The notes: generated by a model not told the origin, from the letters alone. 64,000 nucleotides of DNA from Microbacterium sp. SSM24 (GCF_025989145.1 NZ_JAPDNQ010000001.1:124001-188000), one strand, 5' to 3'. Positions 1-9,018 are shown, counted from the first letter of the stretch. A program made the numbers and translations.

Positions 1-266
1 CCCGTTACGTGCAGACCACGCTCGCCGCGTCGCTGCGGCGCATGGAACGCCTCGCCGAGCGCGGCGACGTCGACATGTTCTGCCTCAACGACGGCGGCGA
101 GACGGAGGTGCCCGAGCAGCTGCGCACACGCGTCGTGCGCGAGACGCTCGAGCGGATGTTCCCGGTCCGTGCGCCGTGGGAGCGCGCCGAGACCAGCGCG
201 GCGGTGCGATCGCTCAGCGCTGCAGAGCGATCGGCTCGGTTGGCGCATCCGTCCGCACGGCGCTGA
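1..266 (+). CDS. Stealth-type polysaccharide phosphotransferase, C-terminal fragment
   Basis: The frame is open from the left edge and ends at 266, so only about 87 C-terminal residues are present. The readable part has FCLNDGGE followed about 25 residues later by [11 protein letters not shown]. This matches the last conserved block of Stealth proteins (a sugar-phosphate transferase family that makes phosphodiester-linked capsule or wall polymers), where an ND motif precedes a phenylalanine-proline motif ending in S/W-x-E. The tail after it is short and Arg/Ala-rich. The last 53 bases overlap antisense with the 3' end of the metallophosphoesterase gene. The N-terminal catalytic blocks lie outside the window, so the family call rests on one motif. 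Confidence 0.7.
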   Translation, partial: RYVQTTLAASLRRMERLAERGDVDMFCLNDGGETEVPEQLRTRVVRETLERMFPVRAPWERAETSAAVRSLSAAERSARLAHPSARR

Positions 267-1131
267 ACGGGCCTACGCCCGCGAGGGCGAGGCGGCGCTG
301 GGCCTCGGCCGCGTCGATGTGCTCGAGCGTGCGCGGAACGTCGACGGGCACGACGGAGTGGACGATCGTGTCGTCGAAGAGGTGCACCAGGTTGAACGCC
401 TGCGCACCGTCCTGGGGGCGAGTGCCCCCGGTCGGCACGGTGAGGTCCTGCGCGTAGCAGGTGGAGGATGCGACGGAGACGGGGATGCCCGCGAACGTCG
501 CGAACGTCGAGTAGTGCAGGTGCCCGGCGATGATCGCCCTCACATCGGTGCCTCGCAGCACCGCGGCCAGCCGGCCCTGGCCCCGAAGCTCGACGCTCGC
601 GGCGAGCGGGAGCACGCTCGGCACCGGCGGGTGGTGCATCGCGACGATCGTGCCCAGGGGCGCCGGCGTCGCGAGCACGTCCGAGAGCCACGCCAGCTGC
701 GCGTCGGTGAGCTCACCGTGATGATGGCCGGGCACGGTCGAGTCGACGGTCACCACGCGCAGTCCGTCGAGTTCGGCGACGGCGTCGACGGGGGCCGTGC
801 CGCCGGGTTCGTCGAGGAGCGCGCGTCGGAAGCCGTCGCGGTCGTCGTGGTTGCCCATGACCCAGAACACGCGCGCGCCGATGCGGGCGGCGAACGGGTC
901 GACGAGTGCGCGCAGCTCGGCGTAGGCACCGGGCTCGCCCAGGTCGGCGAGGTCTCCCGTGAAGACGACGGCGTCGGGACGGATGCCGCTCGCCTCGATC
1001 GCAGCAAGGGCACGGGCCAGTCGCTCCGACGCGTCGACGAGGTCGAACAGGCGCGAACCGTGCGCACGCAGGTGCGTGTCGCTGATGTGCAGCAGGATGC
1101 GCTCGGGGTTCGGGTATTCGGCGCTCAGCAT
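214..1131 (-). CDS. Metallophosphoesterase (CpdA-like cyclic nucleotide phosphodiesterase family)
   Basis: 305 residues with the complete two-metal phosphoesterase motif set: ISDTHL (residues about 16-21), GDLADLG (about 59), VMGNHDD (about 93), AMHHPP (about 164) and GHLHYS (about 202). The order and spacing fit the class that includes cAMP phosphodiesterase CpdA, but the true substrate cannot be read from sequence. The start is an ATG preceded by GGAGGG, and a TAGCAT hexamer at 1171-1176 would give a leader of about 33 nt, so this gene appears to have a normal 5' leader, unlike many neighbours. Its 3' end overlaps the Stealth gene on the other strand. It lies downstream of rsmA on the same strand, separated by a small hairpin. 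Confidence 0.85.
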   Translation of the reverse strand: MLSAEYPNPERILLHISDTHLRAHGSRLFDLVDASERLARALAAIEASGIRPDAVVFTGDLADLGEPGAYAELRALVDPFAARIGARVFWVMGNHDDRDGFRRALLDEPGGTAPVDAVAELDGLRVVTVDSTVPGHHHGELTDAQLAWLSDVLATPAPLGTIVAMHHPPVPSVLPLAASVELRGQGRLAAVLRGTDVRAIIAGHLHYSTFATFAGIPVSVASSTCYAQDLTVPTGGTRPQDGAQAFNLVHLFDDTIVHSVVPVDVPRTLEHIDAAEAQRRLALAGVGPFSAVRTDAPTEPIALQR

Positions 1132-1182
1132 CGTCCCTCCGGCGCCCGCGGTCGAGGCGGGCTTGCCGGAATGCTACGCGCG

Positions 1183-1202
1183 CACCCGGCTCCATCCGGG
1201 TG
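1183..1202 (-). terminator. Short hairpin after rsmA
   Basis: CACCCGG at 1183-1189 pairs perfectly with CCGGGTG at 1196-1202 around a 6-nt loop, 34 nt beyond the rsmA stop codon on the minus strand. There is no U tract, as is common in high-GC actinobacteria. It is a plausible but weak terminator. Confidence 0.35.
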
Positions 1203-1235
1203 AAACGCGGTGAACGCTGAGGGAACGCTTGGCGG

Positions 1236-2078
1236 TCACGCGGTGCGCGCGATCCTCACGAAGTCATCGATCGACAGTTCCTCGCCGCGCGCGGTGGGCG
1301 CCACGGCCGCCCGCTCCAGCACAGCGGATGCCTCCGCCGACGTTCCTCCGAGCACACTCGACAGCGCCTGGCGCAGCATCTTGCGGCGCTGCTGGAACGC
1401 GGCGTCGACGATCGCGAACACGCGCCGGCGCTCCTCCTCCGATCCTCGCGGCTCGGGGTCGCGGTGGAAGCCGACGAGCACGCTGTCGACGTTCGGCACG
1501 GGCCAGAACACCTGACGGGACACCGTGCCGGCGAGGCGCCACTCGCCGTACCAGGCGGCCTTCACGCTCGGTGCGCCGTACACCTTGGATCCGGGCGGCG
1601 CAGCGAGGCGTTCCCCCACCTCGGCCTGCACCATGACCACGCCGCGCTCGAGGCGCGGGAAGGTCTCGAGGAAGTGCAGGAGGACGGGCACCGACACGTT
1701 GTAGGGAAGATTCGCGACGAGCACCGTCGGCTCGCCCGGCAGCTCGGTGACGCGGAGGGCGTCGGCGTCGACGACGGTGAGCGCTCCGTCTGGCACGCCG
1801 TGCGCGGCGGCGGTCGCGGGGAGGCGCTCGGCGAGGCGGTGGTCGATCTCGACGGCGGTGACGGCGGCGCCGGTCTCGAGGATCGCGAGAGTGAGCGAGC
1901 CGAGACCCGGCCCCACCTCGACGACGCGGTCCTCGGGACGCACGCCCGCGACGTGGACGATCTTGCGGACCGTGTTCGCGTCGACGACGAAGTTCTGGCC
2001 GAGTTTCTTGGTCGGAGTGACGTCGAGGTCGGCGGCGAGCGCGCGGATCTCCGCGGCGCCGAGCAGGGTCACGGGCAT
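1236..2078 (-). CDS. rsmA: 16S rRNA dimethyladenosine transferase RsmA (KsgA)
   Basis: 280 residues. The enzyme methylates two adjacent adenosines in the 3' terminal helix of 16S rRNA during small-subunit maturation. The N-terminal [10 protein letters not shown], the SAM-binding [12 protein letters not shown] (about residue 52) and the catalytic NLPYNVSVP (about 122) are all present. The C-terminal [13 protein letters not shown] segment is also typical. Length is normal. The ATG at 2078 is preceded by TACAGT with a 6-nt gap, giving a leaderless start. In many actinobacteria this gene follows metG and tatD; here a pair of oppositely oriented MFS genes separates them. Identification is firm. 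Confidence 0.97.
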   Translation of the reverse strand: MPVTLLGAAEIRALAADLDVTPTKKLGQNFVVDANTVRKIVHVAGVRPEDRVVEVGPGLGSLTLAILETGAAVTAVEIDHRLAERLPATAAAHGVPDGALTVVDADALRVTELPGEPTVLVANLPYNVSVPVLLHFLETFPRLERGVVMVQAEVGERLAAPPGSKVYGAPSVKAAWYGEWRLAGTVSRQVFWPVPNVDSVLVGFHRDPEPRGSEEERRRVFAIVDAAFQQRRKMLRQALSSVLGGTSAEASAVLERAAVAPTARGEELSIDDFVRIARTA

Positions 2079-2084
2079 GCGTTC

Positions 2085-2090
2085 ACTGTA
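2085..2090 (-). promoter_or_regulatory. -10 hexamer of leaderless rsmA
   Basis: TACAGT on the minus strand ends 6 nt before the ATG at 2078, placing the expected transcription start at or next to the start codon. Confidence 0.55.
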
Positions 2091-2118
2091 CCCAGTGCCG
2101 CCGCCGCCGCTGTGTGGC

Positions 2119-2124
2119 TAGGGT
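2119..2124 (+). promoter_or_regulatory. -10 hexamer of the leaderless MFS sugar transporter
   Basis: TAGGGT is followed by 7 nt and then GTG at 2132. It lies 28 bp from the divergent rsmA -10. This spacing selects 2132 over the in-frame GTGs at 2114 and 2123. Confidence 0.5.
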
Positions 2125-2131
2125 GACGAGG

Positions 2132-3592
2132 GTGAACACCACTGGCGCGATTCCGTCCGATGCGTTCTCCCTCAAGAGCCCCTTCGGGCGCCGAGCGATC
2201 GGCCTGTCGGTCGCGGCCGCCGTCGGCGGGTTCCTGTTCGGCTTCGACTCGTCCGTCATCAACGGCGCGGTCGACTCCATCTCGAGCGACTTCGCACTCA
2301 ACGACGTCATCACGGGCTTCGTCGTCGCGATCGCCCTCCTCGGCTGCGCCGTCGGTGCGATCGTCGCGGGCAACCTCTCCGACCGGTGGGGTCGGCTGCG
2401 GGTCATGTTCCTCGGCGCGATCATGTTCTTCGTCAGCTCGATCGGCGCCGGCCTCGCGTTCTCGGCGTGGGACCTCGCGCTGTGGCGCGTGATCGGCGGC
2501 CTCGGCATCGGCATCGCGTCGGTGATCGCGCCGGCCTACATCGCCGAGATCGCGCCGCGCCAGATCCGCGGCGGGCTCGCGTCGCTGCAGCAGCTCGCGA
2601 TCACCCTCGGCATCTTCGCCGCGCTGCTGTCGGACGCGCTGCTGGCCAACACGGCGGGGGGCGCGGACGAGGTGCTGTGGCTCGGACTCGAGGCGTGGCG
2701 CTGGATGTTCATCGTCGGCGTGATCCCGTCGGCCGTGTACGGCATCCTGTCGTTCACCCTGCCCGAGTCGCCGCGATACCTGATCTCGAAGGGGCGCTAC
2801 GACGAGGCGCGGGCGATCTTCGCGCGACTGGTGCCCGCGGCCGATCTCGACCACACGATGCGCGATCTCCAGACGACGATCGAGACGGACCGCAAGAACG
2901 CCGGCGTCTCGCTGCGCGGGCCCGTGCTGGGCCTCCAGCGGATCGTCTGGGTGGGCATCATCCTGTCGGTGTTCCAGCAGTTCGTCGGCATCAACGTGAT
3001 CTTCTACTACTCGACGAGCCTGTGGCAGTCCGTCGGCTTCGATGAGAGCGACTCGTTCACGATCAGCGTGGTGACCTCGATCACCAATGTGCTGGTCACA
3101 CTCATCGCGATCTTCCTCGTCGACCGGGTCGGGAGGAAGCCGATCCTGCTCACCGGGTCGGTGATGATGACGCTGTCGCTCGGGCTGATGGCGATCTCGT
3201 TCCTGTTCGCGACCACCAACGCCGAGGGCGAGGTGCAGCTCGGTGCGCCGTGGGGACCCATCGCCCTCGTCGCCGCCAACGTCTTCGTCGTCGGGTTCGG
3301 CGCATCGTGGGGCCCGCTGGTGTGGGTGCTGCTCGGCGAGATCTTCCCGAGTCGCATCCGCGGCAAGGCTCTGGGCGTCGCGGCCGGTGCGCAGTGGATC
3401 GCCAACTTCCTCATCACCATCTCGTTCCCGGCGATGTCGTCGTGGTCGCTCCCCCTCACGTACGGCATGTACGCGCTCTTCGCCGCACTGTCGTTCGTCT
3501 ACGTCGCGTGGCGCATCCCCGAGACCAAGGGCATGGACATCGAGCAGACCGAGACCCTGTTCACCCGGAAGGGTTCCGCGGCCACGACCTGA
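2132..3592 (+). CDS. MFS sugar porter family transporter
   Basis: 486 residues from the GTG at 2132 (492 if the upstream GTG at 2114 is used). This is an inner-membrane sugar symporter of the sugar porter family with about 12 predicted hydrophobic helices. Signature motifs are DRWGRLR after TM2, PESPRYLISKGR before the central loop, QQFVGINVIFYY at the start of the second half (the sugar-contacting QQxxGIN), VDRVGRKPIL after TM8 and PETKGMDIEQTE at the C-terminus. These are the classic glucose/galactose/xylose permease marks; the exact sugar is not determined. It starts leaderless, divergent from rsmA, and is followed 36 nt later by a second MFS gene that has its own leaderless promoter. Confidence 0.9.
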   Translation: MNTTGAIPSDAFSLKSPFGRRAIGLSVAAAVGGFLFGFDSSVINGAVDSISSDFALNDVITGFVVAIALLGCAVGAIVAGNLSDRWGRLRVMFLGAIMFFVSSIGAGLAFSAWDLALWRVIGGLGIGIASVIAPAYIAEIAPRQIRGGLASLQQLAITLGIFAALLSDALLANTAGGADEVLWLGLEAWRWMFIVGVIPSAVYGILSFTLPESPRYLISKGRYDEARAIFARLVPAADLDHTMRDLQTTIETDRKNAGVSLRGPVLGLQRIVWVGIILSVFQQFVGINVIFYYSTSLWQSVGFDESDSFTISVVTSITNVLVTLIAIFLVDRVGRKPILLTGSVMMTLSLGLMAISFLFATTNAEGEVQLGAPWGPIALVAANVFVVGFGASWGPLVWVLLGEIFPSRIRGKALGVAAGAQWIANFLITISFPAMSSWSLPLTYGMYALFAALSFVYVAWRIPETKGMDIEQTETLFTRKGSAATT

Positions 3593-3616
3593 GCCGTCGA
3601 CGTCTGCGGCCGCGCC

Positions 3617-3622
3617 TAGGAT
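3617..3622 (+). promoter_or_regulatory. -10 hexamer of the second leaderless MFS gene
   Basis: TAGGAT is followed by 6 nt and ATG at 3629. Confidence 0.55.
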
Positions 3623-3628
3623 GGGCGG

Positions 3629-4933
3629 ATGCCTTCGCTCGGCGACCTGATCGCACCACGCCGACTCGGCACCGACTTCCGATGGCTCCTCGCCTCGTCG
3701 TGGACGAGCAATCTCGGCGACGGCATCGCGCTGGCCGCCGCGCCCCTGCTGATCGCCTCGCTCACGTCGTCTCCCGTGCTCGTGGCCGCCGGCGCCATGA
3801 TGCAGTTCCTGCCCTGGCTGCTGTTCGGGCTGTTCGCCGGCGCCGTCGCCGACCATCACGACCGCCGTCGCCTCGTGATGCTGGCCAACAGCCTGCGCGC
3901 GGTGATCGTCACCGTCTTGATCGTGTTCCTCGTCACCGGCCAGGCGACGGTGTGGATGGTCCTGGCGACCGCCTTCCTGTACGGCACGGCCGAGGTGTTC
4001 GCCGACTCCGCGGGAAGCACGCTTCTTCCGATGCTCGTGAAGCCGGCCGACCTGGGCGTCGGCAACGCGCGCATGCAGGCGGGGTTCCTCGTCGGGAACC
4101 AGCTGGCCGGCCCGCCGTTGGGCGCGTTCCTGTTCGCGCTCGGGTCGTTCTGGCCGTTCGTCCTGCAGGTGCTGTGCGTCGCGTTGGCCGTGCTGCTCAT
4201 CTCGCGCATCACGCGAACGCCCGTGCCGGAGCATCCGGACTCCCCCCGAGGCACGAAGGTCCACGCCATCCGCGAGGGGCTGCAATGGCTGCGACACAAC
4301 GCACCGGTGCGCACGCTCGTCCTGATCATCCTGGTGTTCAACGTGACGTGGGCGGCGCCGTGGGGCGTCCTCGTGCTCTACGCGACCGAGTACCTGGGGA
4401 TGGGTCCGGTGGGATACGGCGCCCTCACGACCGCCTCGGCGCTGGGCGGCATCGTCGCGATCTTCAGCTTCGGCTGGCTCGAGAAGCGCGTGTCGTTCTC
4501 GACGCTCATGCGTGTGTGCCTCTCGTGCGAGGTGCTCATGCACCTCGGCTTCGCGCTCACGACCTCGCCCGTCGTCGCGTTCGTGATCATGTTCGGCTTC
4601 GGACTGTACGCGTTCATCTGGGCGACGATCTCCACGACCGTCCGCCAGCGGCTGGTGCCGATGGAGCTGCAGGGCCGCATCGCCTCGGTGAACATGGTCG
4701 GCGTCTTCGGCGGACTCGTGATCGGTCAGTTGATCGGCGGCATTCTCGCCCAGGCGTTCGGACTGACCGCACCCTGGTGGTTCGCGTTCGCCGGCTCCGC
4801 GATCACGCTGGCCCTCGTGTGGCGCTCGATCGCGCACATCACCGCGGCGAAGCCCGTGCTCGACGACGACGAGGCGGATCGCATCCGCCCGGAGGACGAG
4901 CCGGGCGCCGGTGGGATGCCGCTCCCCGACTGA
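3629..4933 (+). CDS. MFS transporter, DHA3/EntS-like drug or siderophore exporter type
   Basis: 434 residues, about 12 hydrophobic segments. The N-terminus FRWLLASSWTSNLGDGIAL and the loop ADHHDRRRLVML after the second helix resemble the DHA3 branch (macrolide and enterobactin exporters) rather than sugar porters, so this is more likely an efflux pump than a partner of the sugar porter before it. A long acidic cytoplasmic tail (DDDEADRIRPEDE) ends the protein. Its stop is only 13 nt from the convergent tatD stop. The exported substrate is unknown. Confidence 0.82.
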   Translation: MPSLGDLIAPRRLGTDFRWLLASSWTSNLGDGIALAAAPLLIASLTSSPVLVAAGAMMQFLPWLLFGLFAGAVADHHDRRRLVMLANSLRAVIVTVLIVFLVTGQATVWMVLATAFLYGTAEVFADSAGSTLLPMLVKPADLGVGNARMQAGFLVGNQLAGPPLGAFLFALGSFWPFVLQVLCVALAVLLISRITRTPVPEHPDSPRGTKVHAIREGLQWLRHNAPVRTLVLIILVFNVTWAAPWGVLVLYATEYLGMGPVGYGALTTASALGGIVAIFSFGWLEKRVSFSTLMRVCLSCEVLMHLGFALTTSPVVAFVIMFGFGLYAFIWATISTTVRQRLVPMELQGRIASVNMVGVFGGLVIGQLIGGILAQAFGLTAPWWFAFAGSAITLALVWRSIAHITAAKPVLDDDEADRIRPEDEPGAGGMPLPD

Positions 4934-4946
4934 GCGCGGGTGCCCC

Positions 4947-5858
4947 TCAGTCCTCGAAGGAGCCGTACGCCTCGACCGTGTTCGCCGCGATCTGCGCGCA
5001 CAGCTCGTCGAGGTCCAGGCCGAGCTCCTCGGCGATGAACCTCACCGTGACCGGGATGAGGTACGGGGCGTTCGGACGGCCGCGGTGCGGGACCGGCGTG
5101 AGGAACGGGGCATCCGTCTCGACCAGGATCCGCTCGCGGGGCGTGACCCGGAGCGCGTCGCGCAGGTTCTGCGCGTTCTTGAAGGTGACGTTGCCCGCGA
5201 ACGACAGGAAGTACCCGCGTTCGGCGGCGATGCCCGCCATGTCCTCGTCGCCCGAGAAGCAATGGAACACGGTGCGTTCGGGTGCGCCGACCCGCTCGAG
5301 CGTCTCGAGCACGGCGTCGTGGGCGTCGCGGTCGTGGATCTGCATCGCGAGGCCGTGCTTCTTGGCGAGGGCGATGTGCGCCTCGAAGCTCTCGAACTGC
5401 GCCGGGAAGCCGTCCTCATCGGTGCGGAAGAAGTCGAGTCCGGTCTCGCCGATCGCCCGCACCCGGGGCTGGGCCGCGAGCTCGTCGATCACCCCGATCG
5501 CCTCGGCGAGGCGGCCCGCCTCCGCGTACGCGGGTGCTTCGTTGGGGTGGATGGCGACCGCTGCGAGAACACGGGGGTGGGATGCTGCAGCCCACGCCGA
5601 CCACCGGCTCGACTCGATGTCGCCACCGGCCTGCACGACGCCGATCACGCCGACCTCCGCTGCGCGTGCCAGCTGCTCGTCGAGATCGAAGCCCACACCG
5701 TCCTCGATCTCGAGGTGCGCGTGGTTGTCGTAGACCGGCACCGCGAGCGGCTCGGGCGCCGCCGGATAGCTCACGTCGCGCGACCCCTTCTCGCGCACCC
5801 GCACGTACTGCGACGGATCCGATCCCTCCGCCGGGTAGGGCACCGGGCTGCGGGTCAT
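4947..5858 (-). CDS. tatD: TatD family metal-dependent hydrolase (DNase)
   Basis: 303 residues. TatD enzymes are cytoplasmic TIM-barrel, two-metal 3'-5' exonucleases linked to DNA repair and turnover. Metal ligands are visible: NHAHLE near residue 45 (the usual D-x-H-x-H opening is N-H-A-H here), RAIGETGLDFF, QIHDRDAH, FHCFSGDED and ETDAPFL. The N-terminus carries about 40 extra residues before the barrel. The ATG at 5858 shares one base with the metG stop (TGATG), so it is translationally coupled to metG. The metG-tatD order is conserved in actinobacteria. Confidence 0.9.
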   Translation of the reverse strand: MTRSPVPYPAEGSDPSQYVRVREKGSRDVSYPAAPEPLAVPVYDNHAHLEIEDGVGFDLDEQLARAAEVGVIGVVQAGGDIESSRWSAWAAASHPRVLAAVAIHPNEAPAYAEAGRLAEAIGVIDELAAQPRVRAIGETGLDFFRTDEDGFPAQFESFEAHIALAKKHGLAMQIHDRDAHDAVLETLERVGAPERTVFHCFSGDEDMAGIAAERGYFLSFAGNVTFKNAQNLRDALRVTPRERILVETDAPFLTPVPHRGRPNAPYLIPVTVRFIAEELGLDLDELCAQIAANTVEAYGSFED

Positions 5859-7432
5859 CAGACCGACTGCTCGACCCGGGGGAAGAGCGGCGCGAGGCCG
5901 TTCACCGAGGTTCCGGGCTTGAGCACCCCCCACGCACCGGCGTCGCGGATCGGCTGGTCGATGAGGCGGCCGAGGCTCTCGGCCGCGCCGAGGGCGATCC
6001 ACAGCTTCTCGGTCGACACGGGCATGACCGGCGACAGCAGCACGGCGAGCGCGCGCAGTCCCTCGGCGGCGGTGTAGAGCACCGTGCCCAGCCGTTCGCG
6101 CTGCGCCTCGTCCTTGGCCAGCACCCACGGCTCGTTCTCGGTGATGTAGAGGTTCAGGGCGTCCACGATCGTCCAGATCGAGGAGATCGCCTCGTCGATG
6201 CGGAAGCGCTCGATGGCCGCATCGGCGGCGGCCGCGGCATCCGCCACCGTCTTCTGCACGTGCAGGTCGGCCTCGGTGTAGGCGCCGGCCGGCGGCACGA
6301 CGCCCTCGAAGTAGCGCTCGATCATCGCCGTCGTCCGCGAGGCGAGGTTGCCGAACCCGTTCGCGAGCTCCGCCTGGTAGCGGGCCGAGAGGTCCTCCCA
6401 CGAGAACGAGCCGTCCTGGCCGAACGCGATCGCCGACAGGAAGTAGAACCGGTAGGCGTCGGAGCCGAACACGTCGGTGATCTCGGTCGGCGCGATGCCG
6501 GTCAGCTTCGACTTCGACATCTTCTCGCCGCCGACGAGCAGCCAGCCGTGCGCGAACACGCCGCGCGGCACGTCCACGCCCGCAGCCATCAGCATCGCCG
6601 GCCAGATGACGGCGTGGAAGCGCAGGATGTCCTTGCCGACCACGTGGTACGCCGGCCAGCGGCGGGCGAACTCGTCCGGGTCGCCGCCGTACCCGACCGC
6701 CGTCGCGTAGTTGAGCAGCGCATCGACCCACACATAGATGACGTGCGATTCGTCCCACGGCACCGTGATGCCCCAGTCGAACGCCGAGCGCGAGATCGAC
6801 AGGTCCTTGAGGCCCTGCCTCACGAACGAGACGACCTCGTTGCGCGCCGACTCCGGCCGGATGAAGTCGCTCGACGAGTACAGCTCGAGCAGGCGATCCT
6901 GGAACTCGCTGAGCTTGAAGAAGTAGTTCTTCTCCTGGAGCAGTTCGAGCGGCTTGGAGTGGATCGCGCACACCTTGAGGCCCTCGAAGGGACCCGTGCC
7001 GTCGACGATCTCGGACTCGGGCTTGAACTCCTCGCAGCCGACGCAGTACAGCGCCTCGTACTCGCCCGCGTAGATGTAGCCGCGGTCGTAGATCGCCTGC
7101 ACGAACTGCTTCACGCGCTCCTCATGACGCTCCTGCGTCGTGCGGATGAAGTCGTCGTTGGCGACGTCGAGCGTCTTCAGCAGCGGGAACCACGCCTCGC
7201 CCACGAGCTTGTCGACCCACTCCTGGGGCGTGACGCCGTTCGCCGACGCCGCACGCATCATCTTCTGACCGTGCTCGTCGGTGCCCGTCAGCATCCAGGT
7301 GTCGTCACCGGCCTGCCGGTGCCAGCGCGCGAGCGTGTCGACCGCCACGGTCGTGTAGCCGTGGCCGATGTGGGGCACGTCGCTCGGATAGTAGATCGGC
7401 GTCGTGATGTAGAAAGATCGGCCGGAAGTCAC
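5858..7432 (-). CDS. metG: Methionyl-tRNA synthetase
   Basis: 524 residues; charges tRNA-Met in the cytoplasm. The class I signatures PHIGHGYTTV (HIGH box, residues about 20-29) and EKMSKSKLTG (KMSKS loop, about 300) are intact, and a CVGC plus CAIH pair marks the connective zinc knuckle. There is no C-terminal EMAP-like tRNA-binding domain, so it is the short form. The GTG at 7432 is preceded by TAGAAT with a 6-nt gap, giving a leaderless start. First gene of the metG-tatD pair. Confidence 0.97.
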   Translation of the reverse strand: MTSGRSFYITTPIYYPSDVPHIGHGYTTVAVDTLARWHRQAGDDTWMLTGTDEHGQKMMRAASANGVTPQEWVDKLVGEAWFPLLKTLDVANDDFIRTTQERHEERVKQFVQAIYDRGYIYAGEYEALYCVGCEEFKPESEIVDGTGPFEGLKVCAIHSKPLELLQEKNYFFKLSEFQDRLLELYSSSDFIRPESARNEVVSFVRQGLKDLSISRSAFDWGITVPWDESHVIYVWVDALLNYATAVGYGGDPDEFARRWPAYHVVGKDILRFHAVIWPAMLMAAGVDVPRGVFAHGWLLVGGEKMSKSKLTGIAPTEITDVFGSDAYRFYFLSAIAFGQDGSFSWEDLSARYQAELANGFGNLASRTTAMIERYFEGVVPPAGAYTEADLHVQKTVADAAAAADAAIERFRIDEAISSIWTIVDALNLYITENEPWVLAKDEAQRERLGTVLYTAAEGLRALAVLLSPVMPVSTEKLWIALGAAESLGRLIDQPIRDAGAWGVLKPGTSVNGLAPLFPRVEQSV

Positions 7433-7438
7433 CCGAGG

Positions 7439-7444
7439 ATTCTA
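7439..7444 (-). promoter_or_regulatory. -10 hexamer of leaderless metG
   Basis: TAGAAT on the minus strand, 6 nt before the GTG at 7432. Confidence 0.6.
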
Positions 7445-7533
7445 GTCGGCACGGATGCCGCGCCCGGCCGGTGTGACAGGCGGGGCCGCCGCGGGGCCGG
7501 CACCGGGCGCTTTCGTCACATTCCCGGCGGGTG

Positions 7534-8352
7534 TCACCCCTTGACGGCGAGCGCGCCCTGATACAGCTCGCGCGAGGAGTGGCCGGTCTGTGCCGCCACC
7601 TCGCCGGCGGCATCCTTCAGCCGTGTGCCCGAACGCACCAGCTCGAGCACCTGGGTGACGGCGTCGGGGAACGCGACCTCGCGCGCGGCCGCGCCGTCCA
7701 CGACGATGACGAGCTCGCCGCGGACGCCGGCCTCGGCCCACGCGGCCAGCTCGGCGAGCGTGCCCCGCGCCACCTCCTCGTGCAGCTTCGTGAGTTCGCG
7801 ACACACCGCCGCCCGCCGGTCGGCACCGAACGCGACGACCATCGCGGCCAGCGTCGCCGCCACCCGGGTCGGCGCGTCGAAGAACACCATCGTGCGCGGC
7901 TCGGTGGCCAGCGCACGCAGGGCGGAGGCACGCTCGCCCGGCTTGCGCGGCACGAAGCCCTCGAAGGTGAAGCGGTCGGTCGGCAGGCCCGACACCGCGA
8001 GCGCGGTGAGCACCGCGCTGGGCCCGGGGATCACGGTCACCGTCACCCCGGCCGCGGCCGCGGCGGCCACGAGGCCGTATCCGGGATCGCTGACCGTCGG
8101 CATGCCGGCGTCGCTCAGCACGAGCACGTCCTGGTCCCGCGCCAGCTCGACGAGTTCGGGCGCGCGGTCCTTCTCGTTGTGGTCGTGGAGCGCGATGAGC
8201 CGCGGCCGATGAGTGACGCCGAGCCCGGCGAGGAGCCGCTGCGTCGTGCGCGTGTCCTCGGCGGCGATCACCGGTGCGCTCCCGAGCGCCTCGATGAGGC
8301 GCCGCGAGGCGTCCCCCAGATTGCCGATCGGAGTCGCCGCGAGGATGATCAC
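7534..8352 (-). CDS. rsmI: 16S rRNA (cytidine-1402-2'-O)-methyltransferase RsmI
   Basis: 272 residues. RsmI methylates the ribose of C1402 in 16S rRNA. The tetrapyrrole-methylase fold is shown by ILAATPIGNLGDAS at the N-terminus, AAEDTRTT (about residue 32), LSDAGMPTVSDPG (about 79-91, the SAM-binding segment) and the FEGFVPRKPGER region. Length is normal. It begins leaderless at GTG 8352. Its -10 hexamer sits on the 3' end of the MarR gene and includes that gene's TAG stop. About 100 nt of GC-rich sequence without an ORF separate it from metG. Confidence 0.95.
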   Translation of the reverse strand: MIILAATPIGNLGDASRRLIEALGSAPVIAAEDTRTTQRLLAGLGVTHRPRLIALHDHNEKDRAPELVELARDQDVLVLSDAGMPTVSDPGYGLVAAAAAAGVTVTVIPGPSAVLTALAVSGLPTDRFTFEGFVPRKPGERASALRALATEPRTMVFFDAPTRVAATLAAMVVAFGADRRAAVCRELTKLHEEVARGTLAELAAWAEAGVRGELVIVVDGAAAREVAFPDAVTQVLELVRSGTRLKDAAGEVAAQTGHSSRELYQGALAVKG

Positions 8353-8358
8353 GACCCC

Positions 8359-8364
8359 AGCCTA
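8359..8364 (-). promoter_or_regulatory. -10 hexamer of leaderless rsmI, overlapping the marR stop codon
   Basis: TAGGCT on the minus strand, 6 nt before GTG 8352. Its first three bases are the TAG stop codon (8364-8362) of the upstream MarR gene. Confidence 0.55.
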
Positions 8365-8916
8365 CGAGTGGGCGGATGCCGCGTCGCCGGGCTCGCGGTC
8401 CGCGGTCTCGCGCGGGACCTCGTGAGCGGGCTGGACCAGGTCGACGGCGGACTGCATGCGGGCGAGGCACTCGATCACGATGCGCGCATGCTCGGGCGGC
8501 ATGTCGACGACGGCCTCGAGCATCCGTGTGTGCATGGCACCGAGGGTGCGGCGCACCTCGTGGTCCGTCTCCGCCGTGGGGATCACGACGATGGCGCGGC
8601 GATCGGTGGGGTGCGGGGCACGGCGCACATGGCCGGACTTCTCGAGCCGGTCGATGATCGCCGTCGTCGACGCCGTCGACACGCCCAGATACCGCGACAG
8701 CTCCGCGGGCTGCACGATGCGTCCCTCGCGCTCGGCCTTGAGCAGGTACCGCAGCGTGAGCAGGTCGTTCTCGCCCATCGCCATCGCGTCGCGCGTGCGC
8801 CGGCGCATCGCGGCATCCGCGGCGCGGTAGAGGCGGAAGGACTCGAGCACCTCGATGGCCCGGCGGCGCGCGGCGTCGTCGTGCTCGCCGTACCAGTAGC
8901 CGCTTCCCGCCGTCAC
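8362..8916 (-). CDS. MarR family transcriptional regulator
   Basis: 184 residues from the leaderless GTG at 8916 (four more from the ATG at 8928). A winged helix-turn-helix dimer is expected. The recognition region is AELSRYLGVSTASTTAIIDR and the wing is RAPHPTDRRAIVVIP, both typical MarR. The N-terminal helix contains LTLRYLLKAEREG. The gene sits between rsmI and the divergent mannosyltransferase gene and could act on either, but no operator was identified. The ligand is unknown. The last about 20 residues are hydrophilic and dispensable-looking. Confidence 0.88.
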   Translation of the reverse strand: MTAGSGYWYGEHDDAARRRAIEVLESFRLYRAADAAMRRRTRDAMAMGENDLLTLRYLLKAEREGRIVQPAELSRYLGVSTASTTAIIDRLEKSGHVRRAPHPTDRRAIVVIPTAETDHEVRRTLGAMHTRMLEAVVDMPPEHARIVIECLARMQSAVDLVQPAHEVPRETADREPGDAASAHS

Positions 8917-8923
8917 GACACGA

Positions 8924-8929
8924 ATCATA
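8924..8929 (-). promoter_or_regulatory. -10 hexamer of the MarR gene
   Basis: TATGAT on the minus strand, 7 nt before GTG 8916; the hexamer overlaps the alternative ATG at 8928, which argues for the GTG as start. Confidence 0.5.
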
Positions 8930-9018
8930 CGGATGCCCGCACTCCACGGGCCCGCACCGCGCAGGAACATCCCTGCTCGTGCACATGCACCGCGCAGGGT
9001 CATCGCGGGAGCCGCACT

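Noticed and set aside
2069..4837. Long 922-residue minus-strand frame covering the MFS genes
   Set aside because: It is His/Asp/Arg-rich with no hydrophobic core, the usual antisense shadow of high-GC genes; both MFS proteins have clear family motifs.
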